A stretch of DNA of 64,000 nucleotides from Thalassobius sp049116315 (GTDB taxonomy: Bacteria > Pseudomonadota > Alphaproteobacteria > Rhodobacterales > Rhodobacteraceae). Shown here piece by piece: positions 43,008 to 51,380 of the stretch. Below the pieces are notes generated by a model. That model had not been told where the DNA came from, did no database searches, and worked only from the letters and a program-made list of their open reading frames with translations. The translations under genes and the position numbers were made by a program. The stretch spans positions 248,001 through 312,000 of the forward strand of contig JAGDZD010000001.1 in assembly GCA_049116315.1 (NCBI GenBank), written 5' to 3'. Every line of letters begins with the position of its first letter. The first letter of the stretch is position 1.

Positions 43008-43823
43008 TCAGATCATCCAGGTTCGGGGCAAAGGGTCCTCGTTCAGACAGGTCAGAACGGGAATGAGAGTTTTTCTAAGGTCAAAGCTATCGCCAGCAAG
43101 GAACCGTATAAAGAGCAAACCGGGGTGCACCACAGAGGCACCGGCCGTCAGCGGCAGCTGCTCACGTATGCGCGCCAACATCTGGTCAGCTTCATCAGGG
43201 GATGTCGCCAGCACGACCGACGCCATAGCGCCAGCACCATTGCCGATTGCTGTGCCGCGCATATGGGCATCCACATCCCCTTTAAGGCGCAGCGTGTCGG
43301 TAAAGATCAGCTGATCATCGCGATAGATGCGGATTTGGTCGCGTAAATCTGTGTGCTCAATCACTTCACCCATGGCGGCGCGTCCCAGAACCAAGGGTTC
43401 AACCATCAACAGGCGCGCATCTTCATAAAGGCGCACCTCTTGGCGGCGGTGCAGGGCGCTTTGATCAAACAGGATGGTTTCTTGCGGCAGCCAATCCAGC
43501 CGGGCACCGGGGCCCGCGCTCAAAGATGTATCGACCCGTCCCACCTCTGAAGGTTGGGCGCGATAGACTCGTTCTGCGGCCTGTGTCGAAAGGCGCAGGT
43601 GACTGTTGTCTTTGGCCCTCGCGCGAATATTCAGGTGGTCTCCGCCCGTGATCCCGCCGGCTGTGTTCAGAAAAATACCGGTCATCGCGGTGGCGTCTGT
43701 TTTAGGAAACAGCATCTTCATACAGCCCGAGGTGCGCAAATCCGCCAAGACAGACTTGCCATCGCGCGCCTTAGTGCTGACCAGCGCTTCGCCAATGGCG
43801 CGAGGCTGCCCTAATTCGTGCAC
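43008..43823 (-). CDS. ureD: Urease accessory protein UreD
   Basis: 271 residues from a GTG at 43823; the frame stays open upstream but holds no ATG, GTG or TTG for at least 25 codons, so this is the first usable start although no ribosome-binding site is seen. GCMKMLFPKTD, LNTAGGITGGDHL and LSTQAAERVYRA are UreD marks. It scaffolds the UreDFG complex on apo-urease. First gene of the minus-strand urease operon, divergent from urtA. Confidence 0.93.
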   Translation of the reverse strand: MHELGQPRAIGEALVSTKARDGKSVLADLRTSGCMKMLFPKTDATAMTGIFLNTAGGITGGDHLNIRARAKDNSHLRLSTQAAERVYRAQPSEVGRVDTSLSAGPGARLDWLPQETILFDQSALHRRQEVRLYEDARLLMVEPLVLGRAAMGEVIEHTDLRDQIRIYRDDQLIFTDTLRLKGDVDAHMRGTAIGNGAGAMASVVLATSPDEADQMLARIREQLPLTAGASVVHPGLLFIRFLAGDSFDLRKTLIPVLTCLNEDPLPRTWMI

Positions 43824-44253
43824 GCTTGATGATATTTTGCTCGAGATGTTGATCGCTGACTCCGCCGCAAGAGGTGTATTTATGGATTCGTTCGCATAAT
43901 GCGCCGGTACAGGGAAGAAGAACGCTCAAAAATCATCCAGACGCAGCCGTACAGCGAAAATAGCGGCTAATTTTTGGGCGAAACCCTAAACCTGCGCACA
44001 AAAAATGATCAATTGCACCGAGTCTGTTGCTTGGCTGGCCTCAGATCGTTGCACGTCAGGGCGCTTCCGACCTCTGGTGTGCTTACCGATCCGGAAACAT
44101 GTTTCGGAAGGGTGTGTGACGACCGACAGGATGTGGAAATCGACCGGCCGCCACACGGGTGCAACAAAACGAATGTTGCGGGGGACCACGTAAGCTTTTT
44201 GACCCGTTTGGGCAAGTCTTACGCAGAGCAATCACCCCGCCAGGAGGATGAAT
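43824..44253. promoter_or_regulatory. Shared control region between ureD and urtA
   Basis: 430 bp between the divergent urease and urea-transport operons, no supported gene. It contains the dyad CGGAAAC-AT-GTTTCGG at 44092-44107 (core GAAACATGTTTC perfect), related in sequence to the palindrome before the LysR gene at 36718. I found no convincing sigma-54 (GG-N10-GC) promoter. AGGAGG at 44242-44247 is the urtA ribosome-binding site. Confidence 0.5.
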
Positions 44254-45534
44254 ATGACTTTTCTCAAATCCACACTCGCAGGTGCATTGGCGCTGAGCGG
44301 CCTGACTTTGCCAGCCGTTGCGGCAGAAGACACAATCAAAGTTGGCGTTCTTCACTCTTTGTCCGGCACCATGGCGATTTCAGAAACCACCCTGAAAGAC
44401 ACTATGTTGATGCTGATCGAACAGCAGAACGCCAAAGGCGGCGTTATGGGCAAACAGCTGGAAGCGGTTGTTGTTGACCCTGCCTCTGACTGGCCACTGT
44501 TCGCTGAAAAAGCACGTGAGCTGCTGACTGTACAAGACGTTGACGTGATCTTCGGTTCTTGGACTTCGGTAAGCCGCAAATCGGCTCTGCCAGTTCTGGA
44601 AGAACTTAACGGTCTGATGTTCTACCCAGTTCAATACGAAGGCGAAGAGTCTTCTAAGAACGTATTTTACACCGGTGCGGCGCCAAACCAGCAGGCGATC
44701 CCAGCGACTGACTACTTCCTCGAAGAACTGGGCGTAGAAAAATTCGCACTGTTGGGCACTGACTATGTGTACCCACGTACAACAAACAACATTCTTGAGT
44801 CCTATCTGCAGGACAAAGGTATCGCGGCCGAAGACATCTTCGTGAACTACACACCATTTGGTCACTCCGACTGGTCCAAGATTGTTGCTGACGTTGTTGC
44901 GCTGGGCGCAGACGGCAAAAAAGTTGGCGTGATCAGCACCATCAACGGTGACGCAAACATCGGCTTCTACAAAGAGCTGGCCGCAGCAGGCGTATCGGCA
45001 GACGATATCCCAGTGGTTGCCTTCTCGGTTGGTGAAGAAGAACTGTCCGGTCTGGACACATCTAACCTTGTAGGTCACTTGGCCGCTTGGAACTACTTCC
45101 AGTCCGCAGAATCTGACCTGAACGAAGAGTTCATCGAAAGCTGGAAAGCCTTTGCTGGTGAAGAGCGTGTGACCAACGACCCAATGGAAGCACACGTGAT
45201 CGGCTTCAACATGTATGTCAAAGCGGTTGAAGCAGCTGGCACCACTGATGTGGATGCGGTTCGCTCTGCGATGTACGGTCTTGAGGTTCCAAACCTGACC
45301 GGCGGTACAGCTGTAATGCTGCCTAACCACCACCTGGCCAAACCAGTTCTGATTGGTGAAATCCAAGAAGACGGTCAGTTCGACATCATCAGCCAGACTT
45401 CTGAAGTTCCAGGCGATGCATGGACAGACTTCCTGGAAGAATCAGCGGTTCTGAAGTCGGATTGGAAAGACCTGGGTTGCGGCATGTACAACACATCCAC
45501 CAACACCTGCGTTCAGATCAAATCCAACTACTAA
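44254..45534 (+). CDS. urtA: Urea ABC transporter substrate-binding protein
   Basis: 426 residues from ATG 44254; the upstream in-frame ATG 44248 touches the AGGAGG site and is rejected. The signal peptide runs to about residue 24 (PAVAAEDT). VGVLHSLSGTMAISETTLKDTMLMLIEQQNAKGG and FYPVQYEGEESSKNVFYTGAAPNQQAIP are the UrtA/AmiC-like marks that set it apart from LivJ. Strong codon bias suggests abundant protein. It binds urea (or short amides) in the periplasm for import to urease. A hairpin separates it from urtB. Confidence 0.95.
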   Translation: MTFLKSTLAGALALSGLTLPAVAAEDTIKVGVLHSLSGTMAISETTLKDTMLMLIEQQNAKGGVMGKQLEAVVVDPASDWPLFAEKARELLTVQDVDVIFGSWTSVSRKSALPVLEELNGLMFYPVQYEGEESSKNVFYTGAAPNQQAIPATDYFLEELGVEKFALLGTDYVYPRTTNNILESYLQDKGIAAEDIFVNYTPFGHSDWSKIVADVVALGADGKKVGVISTINGDANIGFYKELAAAGVSADDIPVVAFSVGEEELSGLDTSNLVGHLAAWNYFQSAESDLNEEFIESWKAFAGEERVTNDPMEAHVIGFNMYVKAVEAAGTTDVDAVRSAMYGLEVPNLTGGTAVMLPNHHLAKPVLIGEIQEDGQFDIISQTSEVPGDAWTDFLEESAVLKSDWKDLGCGMYNTSTNTCVQIKSNY

Positions 45535-45555
45535 TCTGATCTAGATACATTTGGG

Positions 45556-45578
45556 CGGGCGCTCGTTCGAAGCGCCCG
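45556..45578 (+). promoter_or_regulatory. Intercistronic hairpin between urtA and urtB
   Basis: CGGGCGCT (45556-45563) and AGCGCCCG (45571-45578) form a perfect 8-bp stem with a 7-nt loop. No T tract follows. It probably sets the urtA to urtB expression ratio, like the hairpins after dctP and tctC. Confidence 0.65.
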
Positions 45579-45615
45579 TCTGCCACTTCAACGACTAATA
45601 CCTCAGGATCTATCA

Positions 45616-47574
45616 ATGCGGCAGCTTTTTACCATGTTAGGCGCAGTGATCCTGCTTGCGCTTTCGCTCCCAGCTCAATCTCAAGCTGGTCCCGTGCAGG
45701 ATCTCCTGCAAGAGCACCAAACCTTGGTCGCCAAGGCCTCTCGCAAAACCATTCAGCCCGCAATCGACGCACTTGCCAACAGCGGCCTGCCCCAAGCTCA
45801 AAGCGTTCTGCAAACGTGGCAAGCCAAGGACATGTGGCAGCGCAAAGAGGATGGCCTGTTTTTCAAAGCCGAGAAAACCGAGGCCAAAACCTATATTCTG
45901 ACTGATTTTGACACGGGCGAGCCGGTCGGCGAGTTTGAAAAGAAGGCGCTTAAGCAGCTCAAGCCAAACTCTGGTGTGCGCTCTTTGATCGCCACCGCCC
46001 TTGTTCAGTTTCAGCTGCTGGATCCAGACCCAGCCCGACGCACCGATGCGCTGGTCGCTATTGAACGCGCACCAGATGCCACAAACCTCATGCCCTTGCG
46101 TGGATCGATCGATGGCGAAACAGACGCCACGTTGAAAGCGCGCAAAATTCGCCTCGAACGCTTGCTGACCATCTCTTTTGATGCCGACGAAACACGCCGC
46201 ATCGAAGCGATCAACAGCTTTGCCGGCTCGCTCAGCGTGGACGTGCGCGCTGCGCTCAACCCTTTGCTCAGCACCAAAACAGTTTACTTGCCCGAACAAG
46301 GCGACATCGTGAATGTGGCGCAGTTGCTGGAACCGGGATCTTCTGATCTCTCCAACGACGCGGCCTATGATCTGATGGTGGCGGCTGGGGCCGCAACCCC
46401 GCTTGTCACCGCCGAAGAGCGCAAAGCCGCACTGTTTGACCATATCGACGGCGGCAAGGTCGGCGGCATTGCGACGGCGAGCTTGAACACACAAGAGGCG
46501 CGTGATGCCGCCTATGTTGCCTTGGCCCAAGAGGGGCTTGTGCCGACCTGGAGCCCAGCCCTCAACAAAGCTGACATCGTGGCCAATGAAACATTTGCTC
46601 AGGTATATGACGAACCTTCCAAAGCAATCACCGATGCCGCCAGCGCTGTGCTCTCGGGCATTGAAACCAAAGTCGCGCTGAACCAAGCCTTTGACCTTGG
46701 GCTTGACGCCCTGTCGCTGGCCTCAATCTACTTCCTAGCTGCCATCGGCTTGGCCATCACCTTCGGTGTGATGGGGGTCATCAACATGGCCCACGGCGAA
46801 TTTATCATGATGGGCGCCTATACCGGCTATGTCGTACAGCAGGTGATCCCAAACTACACGGTCTCCATCATCGTCGCGATCCCGCTGGCCTTTGCGGTGA
46901 CCTTTGGTGCGGGGGTGGCGATGGAACGCTTGGTGATCCGCTGGCTTTACAGTCGCCCGCTTGAAACATTGTTGGCGACCTTTGGCATCTCCATTGCCTT
47001 GCAGCAATTGGCCAAAAACATCTTTGGCACCCAAGCCCGCCCCTTGACCTCCCCGGCATGGCTGGACGGCGCGCTGGTGTTCAACGACGTGGTCTCGATC
47101 AGCTATATCCGCATCGCAATCTTTGTACTGGCGTTGATCTTCTTGGCGTTCTTCTTGTTCTTGATGAACAAAACCCGTCTGGGTCTGGAAACCCGCGCGG
47201 TGACACAAAACCCCAAGATGGCGGCCAGCATGGGCATCAATCCCGACCGGGTGAATATGCTGACCTTTGGTCTCGGCTCTGGCATCGCCGGCATCGCCGG
47301 CGTGGCCATTGGCCTCTACGCCAAGGTCACCAGCGAGTTGGGCTCTGACTATATTGTTCAAAGCTTCATGACCGTTGTGGTCGGGGGTGTGGGCAATATC
47401 TGGGGCACCCTGCTGGGCGCGGGCATGATTGGGGGCCTGCAAAAAGGTATCGAGTGGCTCAACCCGTCCAATACGCTTGCCGCTCAAACCTATATGATTG
47501 TCTTCATCATCATCTTCATCCAATTCCGCCCCCGAGGGATCATCGCCCTCAAAGGCCGTGCGGCCGGAGATTGA
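45616..47574 (+). CDS. urtB: Urea ABC transporter permease UrtB
   Basis: 652 residues, longer than the roughly 300 of a plain LivH permease. A signal-peptide-like start (to SQAGPV, about 25) leads to a roughly 330-residue extracytoplasmic helical region. The LivH-type permease begins near residue 370 (GLDALSLASIYFLAAIGLAITFGVMGVINMAHGEF). The long N-terminal extension is known for UrtB of proteobacteria. It forms the urea channel with UrtC. Confidence 0.95.
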   Translation: MRQLFTMLGAVILLALSLPAQSQAGPVQDLLQEHQTLVAKASRKTIQPAIDALANSGLPQAQSVLQTWQAKDMWQRKEDGLFFKAEKTEAKTYILTDFDTGEPVGEFEKKALKQLKPNSGVRSLIATALVQFQLLDPDPARRTDALVAIERAPDATNLMPLRGSIDGETDATLKARKIRLERLLTISFDADETRRIEAINSFAGSLSVDVRAALNPLLSTKTVYLPEQGDIVNVAQLLEPGSSDLSNDAAYDLMVAAGAATPLVTAEERKAALFDHIDGGKVGGIATASLNTQEARDAAYVALAQEGLVPTWSPALNKADIVANETFAQVYDEPSKAITDAASAVLSGIETKVALNQAFDLGLDALSLASIYFLAAIGLAITFGVMGVINMAHGEFIMMGAYTGYVVQQVIPNYTVSIIVAIPLAFAVTFGAGVAMERLVIRWLYSRPLETLLATFGISIALQQLAKNIFGTQARPLTSPAWLDGALVFNDVVSISYIRIAIFVLALIFLAFFLFLMNKTRLGLETRAVTQNPKMAASMGINPDRVNMLTFGLGSGIAGIAGVAIGLYAKVTSELGSDYIVQSFMTVVVGGVGNIWGTLLGAGMIGGLQKGIEWLNPSNTLAAQTYMIVFIIIFIQFRPRGIIALKGRAAGD

Positions 47575-47592
47575 TCATGCCTTCATTCCCAA

Positions 47593-47642
47593 TTTCATCT
47601 TGCTCAAAATACTCCGGGGGGCGTGGGGGGCTGGCCCCCCAC
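47593..47642 (-). repeat. Dispersed repeat, copy D, with its GC-rich hairpin
   Basis: Bases 47593-47614 are the 22-bp repeat in inverse orientation. They are followed after a few bases by GTGGGGGG-CTGG-CCCCCCAC (47623-47642), a perfect 8-bp stem. It sits between urtB and urtC in the orientation opposite to the operon, so it does not place a ribosome-binding site here. Confidence 0.75.
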
Positions 47643-47680
47643 CTCTACCACCCCGTCCCTAAGCCCAAAGGTGCAGCCCA

Positions 47681-48913
47681 ATGAAACACAGCTTCCTTCT
47701 GCGCAACCCTTCGGTGCTCGTTTTCCTTGGCCTCTTGGCTCTGTTCACCCTCGCGGTGACCCTCCTGTCCGAGGCCACCGGCGCCGGGCTGATCTCCACC
47801 AGCTTTGTCAAAACGCTGGGCAAGACTCTGTGCCTGTGTCTGATCGCCATCGCGATGGATCTGGTCTGGGGCTACACGGGCATTCTGAGCCTTGGGCATT
47901 TCGCCTTCTTTGGGCTGGGGGGCTATATGATCGGCATGTGGCTGATGTATGAGCGCACCCGCCAAATCGTGGTCTCCTCGATGGAGAACGCCGAAATTCC
48001 CCCCACTGCCCAAGAAGTTGTCGATGGGATCGGCACGCAGATCTTTGGCGTGGTTGGCAGCAGCGAATTCCCAACTGTTTGGGCCTTTGCCGATAGTCTG
48101 ACCATTCAGCTTATTTTGGTTGTGGCTGTGCCCGGTCTGTTGGCTTTGGTCTTTGGTTGGCTGGCGTTCCGCAGTCGTGTTGCGGGCGTGTATTTGTCGA
48201 TCCTGACCCAAGCGATGACTTTGGCGTTGGCCCTGTATCTGTTCCAAAACGACAGCGGTCTGCGCGGCAACAACGGTCTGTCTGGCCTGCAAAACCTGCC
48301 GGGTGCGGACGGTGTGCCGCAAAGCGTGGTGTCGATGTGGTTCTTCTGGGCCTCGGCCTTGGCTCTGGGGCTGGGATATCTGTTGGCGGCCTTTGTGGTG
48401 TCTGGGAAATTCGGCAGCGTGATCCGTGGCATCCGGGACGACGAGGCGCGTGTGCGCTTCCTTGGGTATTCCGTCGAAAGCTACAAGCTGTTCATCTTTG
48501 TGATCACCGCGATGATCTCGGGCATTGCCGGGGCGCTCTACTATCCGCAGGCTGGGATCATCAACCCAGCTGAAATCGCCCCAATTGCCTCGATCTATCT
48601 GGCGGTGTGGGTCGCGATTGGTGGCCGGGGTCGCCTGTACGGTGCGGTGATTGGCGCTGCGTTTGTCAGCCTTGTGTCCACGTGGTTCACCGGTGGTCAG
48701 GTGCCTGATGTGCCGCTGGGCTTTTACACCATCAGCTGGGTGGATTGGTGGCAGGTCCTGCTGGGGCTCAGCTTTGTGCTGGTTACGTTGTTTGCCCCCA
48801 AAGGCATTGGCGGGTTGTTTGATTTGCTCGACGGCATTCGCAGCCCCAACCGCCACGGCGCCCCCATGGGCCCTGACAGCGGATCCCTGCAAGAGAAGGA
48901 GGCCCAGGAATGA
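47681..48913 (+). CDS. urtC: Urea ABC transporter permease UrtC
   Basis: 410 residues, LivM family with the extended form typical of UrtC. DLVWGYTGILSLGHFAFFGLGGYMIGMWLM and GGRGRLYGAVIGAAFVSLVSTWFTGG are the family marks. Second membrane subunit of the urea importer. 106 bp separate it from urtB, taken up by a dispersed repeat and hairpin. The stop overlaps urtD by 4 bp. Confidence 0.95.
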   Translation: MKHSFLLRNPSVLVFLGLLALFTLAVTLLSEATGAGLISTSFVKTLGKTLCLCLIAIAMDLVWGYTGILSLGHFAFFGLGGYMIGMWLMYERTRQIVVSSMENAEIPPTAQEVVDGIGTQIFGVVGSSEFPTVWAFADSLTIQLILVVAVPGLLALVFGWLAFRSRVAGVYLSILTQAMTLALALYLFQNDSGLRGNNGLSGLQNLPGADGVPQSVVSMWFFWASALALGLGYLLAAFVVSGKFGSVIRGIRDDEARVRFLGYSVESYKLFIFVITAMISGIAGALYYPQAGIINPAEIAPIASIYLAVWVAIGGRGRLYGAVIGAAFVSLVSTWFTGGQVPDVPLGFYTISWVDWWQVLLGLSFVLVTLFAPKGIGGLFDLLDGIRSPNRHGAPMGPDSGSLQEKEAQE

Positions 48914-49650
48914 GCACGCTTCTAGAAGTTTCCGGCGTTTCCGTCAGCTTTGACGGCTTTAAGGCCATCAACAATCTGTCGTTCCAAATCGGCGACGCCG
49001 AAATGCGCGCGATCATCGGGCCAAACGGCGCGGGCAAGACCACTTTCATGGATATCGTCACGGGCAAAACGCGCCCTGACGAGGGCCGGGTGATCTATGG
49101 CGACAAATCGGTGTCGCTGCTGAAGATGTCCGAGGCAAAGATTGCGCGTGAAGGTGTGGGCCGCAAGTTTCAGCGCCCAACCGTTTTTGAGGATCAATCG
49201 GTGCATGACAACCTGTTGATGGCTCTGCGCAACAACCGGGCGCCCTGGTCGGTCCTGTTCTTTAAGCCCAAGGCCAAAGATCTGGAACGGGTCGCGGAAT
49301 TGGCCGAGGAAATCGGCCTGACGGACGAACTGTCGCGCAAATCTGGCGAGCTGAGCCATGGCCAAAAGCAATGGCTGGAAATTGGTATGTTGCTGGCACA
49401 GGAACCCAAACTGTTGCTGGTGGATGAACCTGCGGCCGGGATGACCCTGTCGGAGCGTGAACACACCACTGACATTCTGGTCGAAGCGGCCAAAACCCGC
49501 GCGGTTGTGGTGGTCGAGCATGACATGGAATTTGTGCGGCGCTTGAACTGCAAGGTGACTGTTTTGCACGAGGGCAGCGTTCTGGCCGAAGGGTCGCTGG
49601 ACCATGTCACCCAAAACCAAGACGTCATCGACGTATATCTGGGGCGTTAA
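48910..49650 (+). CDS. urtD: Urea ABC transporter ATP-binding protein UrtD
   Basis: 246 residues. Walker A GPNGAGKT is at 37-44, signature LSHGQKQWLEIGMLL, Walker B LLLVDEPAAGM and the switch histidine in VVVEHDMEFV. LSHGQKQW is the usual UrtD form. It overlaps urtC by 4 bp and is followed 3 bases later by urtE. Confidence 0.95.
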   Translation: MSTLLEVSGVSVSFDGFKAINNLSFQIGDAEMRAIIGPNGAGKTTFMDIVTGKTRPDEGRVIYGDKSVSLLKMSEAKIAREGVGRKFQRPTVFEDQSVHDNLLMALRNNRAPWSVLFFKPKAKDLERVAELAEEIGLTDELSRKSGELSHGQKQWLEIGMLLAQEPKLLLVDEPAAGMTLSEREHTTDILVEAAKTRAVVVVEHDMEFVRRLNCKVTVLHEGSVLAEGSLDHVTQNQDVIDVYLGR

Positions 49651-49653
49651 GAA

Positions 49654-50349
49654 ATGCTGAAAATCAACGATCTTACGCTGCACTATGGCAGCTCGCAGAT
49701 TTTGAATGGCGTGTCGCTTGAGGCACAGACCGGCAAAGTCACCTGTGTGATGGGCACCAATGGGGTCGGCAAAACCTCTTTGCTGAAAGCGATCTCGGGC
49801 ACGCACATGCGGTCGGGAGGCACAATCGAGTTGGATGGTGAAAACATCGGCAAGATCCCAGCTCAGAATTTGGCGCGCAAAGGCATTGGATATGTGCCGC
49901 AGGGGCGGATGATTTTCCCACTGCTGACGGTCAAAGAAAACATGGAAACAGCCTATGCCTGTCTGCCTCGTTCCGAGCATCATATCCCCGACGAGGTGTT
50001 CGAACTCTTTCCGATCCTCAAAGAGTTCCTGCATCGCCGCGGAGGCGACCTGTCAGGGGGGCAGCAGCAGCAGTTGGCCATCGCACGCGCCATGATGACC
50101 AAACCCAAGCTATTGCTGCTGGACGAGCCCACAGAGGGTATCCAACCCAACATCATCCAACAGATTGGCCGGGTCATCGAATATCTGCGCGATCAGGGCA
50201 ACATGGCGATTGTGCTGGTTGAACAGTATTTTGACTTTGCATATGGCTTGGCGGACGATTTTGTGGTGATGCGTCGCGGCTCGGTCCTGAAAAGCGGATC
50301 CAAAACAGAATTGACCCGGGATGAGCTGGTAGAAGCGGTCTCTGTATAG
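49654..50349 (+). CDS. urtE: Urea ABC transporter ATP-binding protein UrtE
   Basis: 231 residues. Walker A GTNGVGKT is at 34-41, signature LSGGQQQQLAIARAM, Walker B LLLLDEPTEGIQPNI and VLVEQYFDFA. LSGGQQQQLAIARA and TEGIQPNII are typical of UrtE. It forms the ATPase pair with UrtD. Last gene of the urt operon, 87 bp before a tRNA gene. Confidence 0.95.
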   Translation: MLKINDLTLHYGSSQILNGVSLEAQTGKVTCVMGTNGVGKTSLLKAISGTHMRSGGTIELDGENIGKIPAQNLARKGIGYVPQGRMIFPLLTVKENMETAYACLPRSEHHIPDEVFELFPILKEFLHRRGGDLSGGQQQQLAIARAMMTKPKLLLLDEPTEGIQPNIIQQIGRVIEYLRDQGNMAIVLVEQYFDFAYGLADDFVVMRRGSVLKSGSKTELTRDELVEAVSV

Positions 50350-50436
50350 TTTGGGATGGTGTTGGCAAAAAGAGTCGGCCAAAGGTGTTTTCGCCCTTGA
50401 CGACTCTGCCCACCTTGCGTAAATCGCACCCACTTT

Positions 50437-50513
50437 GGCGGTATAGCTCAGTTGGTTAGAGCAGCGGAATCATAATCCGCGTGTCCGGGGTTCAAGTCCC
50501 TGTACCGCCACCA
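50437..50513 (+). tRNA. tRNA with CAU anticodon, probably elongator tRNA-Met
   Basis: 77 nt with encoded CCA. The acceptor GGCGGTA pairs perfectly with TACCGCC, discriminator A. The D-loop TAGCTCAGTTGGTTAGAGCA and T-loop TTCAAGT are canonical. The anticodon stem GCGGA/TCCGC encloses ATCATAA, giving CAU. It lacks the unpaired first base of initiator tRNA. The overall pattern fits elongator Met; tRNA-Ile2 (CAU, lysidine-modified) is the alternative that the sequence alone does not fully rule out. Confidence 0.93.
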
Positions 50514-50686
50514 CTTCCCCCCTATTTGAACGTTTCAGATGTCGGCGGGATCGGTGCATCCGGTCCACGCAACGCAGCGCGTTAACATATTGATTTCAGA
50601 TCTAATTGCCGGGTGCGCCACGTCACTGGTCAGTGCCTTCCTGAGTTGGATCCCGGTGTAAAACTGCCCCTAGCGCACAGACTAAA

Positions 50687-50704
50687 GGCGCCCCTCAGAG
50701 CGCC
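50687..50704 (-). terminator. Possible terminator of the tct-otn operon
   Basis: GGCGC (50687-50691) and GCGCC (50700-50704) pair with an 8-nt loop; on the minus strand TTTAG follows. It is 32 bases past the otnC-type stop. The stretch 50514-50686 shows nothing else that I can name. Confidence 0.45.
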
Positions 50705-50735
50705 CCTATCAAAATCGTCAATGATATTGTCCGTC

Positions 50736-51380
50736 TTACCAATCGACGTCAAATTTGGTCACAACCTGTGACACCTGTTCAGGGGTCAGCCCCTTGGGGT
50801 CATATCCACGTGTGAGCAAGGCCAGCTTGGCCGTTTCCTCTAGCTCTTCGATGGCATAGGCCGCCGCCCATAGGTCTTTGCCTGCCACCACCGGCCCGTG
50901 GTTGGCCAGAACCACCGCTGAGCGTTTGCCGGCCAGACCACGCACAGCATCTCCCATGCCCGCATCGCCGGGCAAAAAGAACGGCAACAACTGCACTTTG
51001 CCCAACCGCATGATGCCATAGGGCGTTAGGGGGGGCAGCAAGTTGTCTGCGTCCGCGTCCGGCATCATCGATAGAGCGACAGAGTGGGTCGAGTGCAGGT
51101 GCACGACCGCCCCCGTCTGCGCGCGCGTGTCGTAAAAGGCGGAATGCAGTGGGATTTCCTTGGTCGGTTTGTCCCCATCCAGATGCTGCATCTTTTCCGA
51201 CATCAGGCTGATCCGGGCCGGGTCTAAAAACCCCATCGAGCTGCCGGTTGGGGTGACCAGCAGCGTGCCATCAGACAGGCGGGCCGAAATGTTGCCCGAT
51301 GCACCGCAGGTCAGCCCTCGGTCAAACATGGATTTGGCAATCCGACAGATATCTTCCCGGGCGCGGGCCTGTTCGCTCAT
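50736..51380 (-). CDS. otnC: Class II aldolase/adducin family, 3-oxo-tetronate 4-phosphate decarboxylase (OtnC-like)
   Basis: 214 residues. Zinc ligands His94 and His96 lie in VVHLHSTHS, the third in LANHGPVVAG, with the catalytic acid Glu75 in KEIPLHSAFY. CGASGNISARL and VTPTGSSMGFLD are the substrate loops. The direct coupling to a DUF1537 kinase (4-bp overlap) points to OtnC rather than fuculose-phosphate aldolase. OtnC turns 3-oxo-tetronate 4-phosphate into dihydroxyacetone phosphate and CO2. Last gene of a seven-gene minus-strand operon. Confidence 0.85.
   Translation of the reverse strand: MSEQARAREDICRIAKSMFDRGLTCGASGNISARLSDGTLLVTPTGSSMGFLDPARISLMSEKMQHLDGDKPTKEIPLHSAFYDTRAQTGAVVHLHSTHSVALSMMPDADADNLLPPLTPYGIMRLGKVQLLPFFLPGDAGMGDAVRGLAGKRSAVVLANHGPVVAGKDLWAAAYAIEELEETAKLALLTRGYDPKGLTPEQVSQVVTKFDVDW

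Noticed and set aside
43824..44253. Sigma-54 (NtrC-type) promoter before urtA
   Set aside because: Nitrogen control is plausible, but no GG-N10-GC with good flanks was found in the region.
50437..50513. tRNA as an integration site for a genomic island
   Set aside because: No integrase gene and no second copy of the tRNA 3' end were noticed in the downstream 9 kb.
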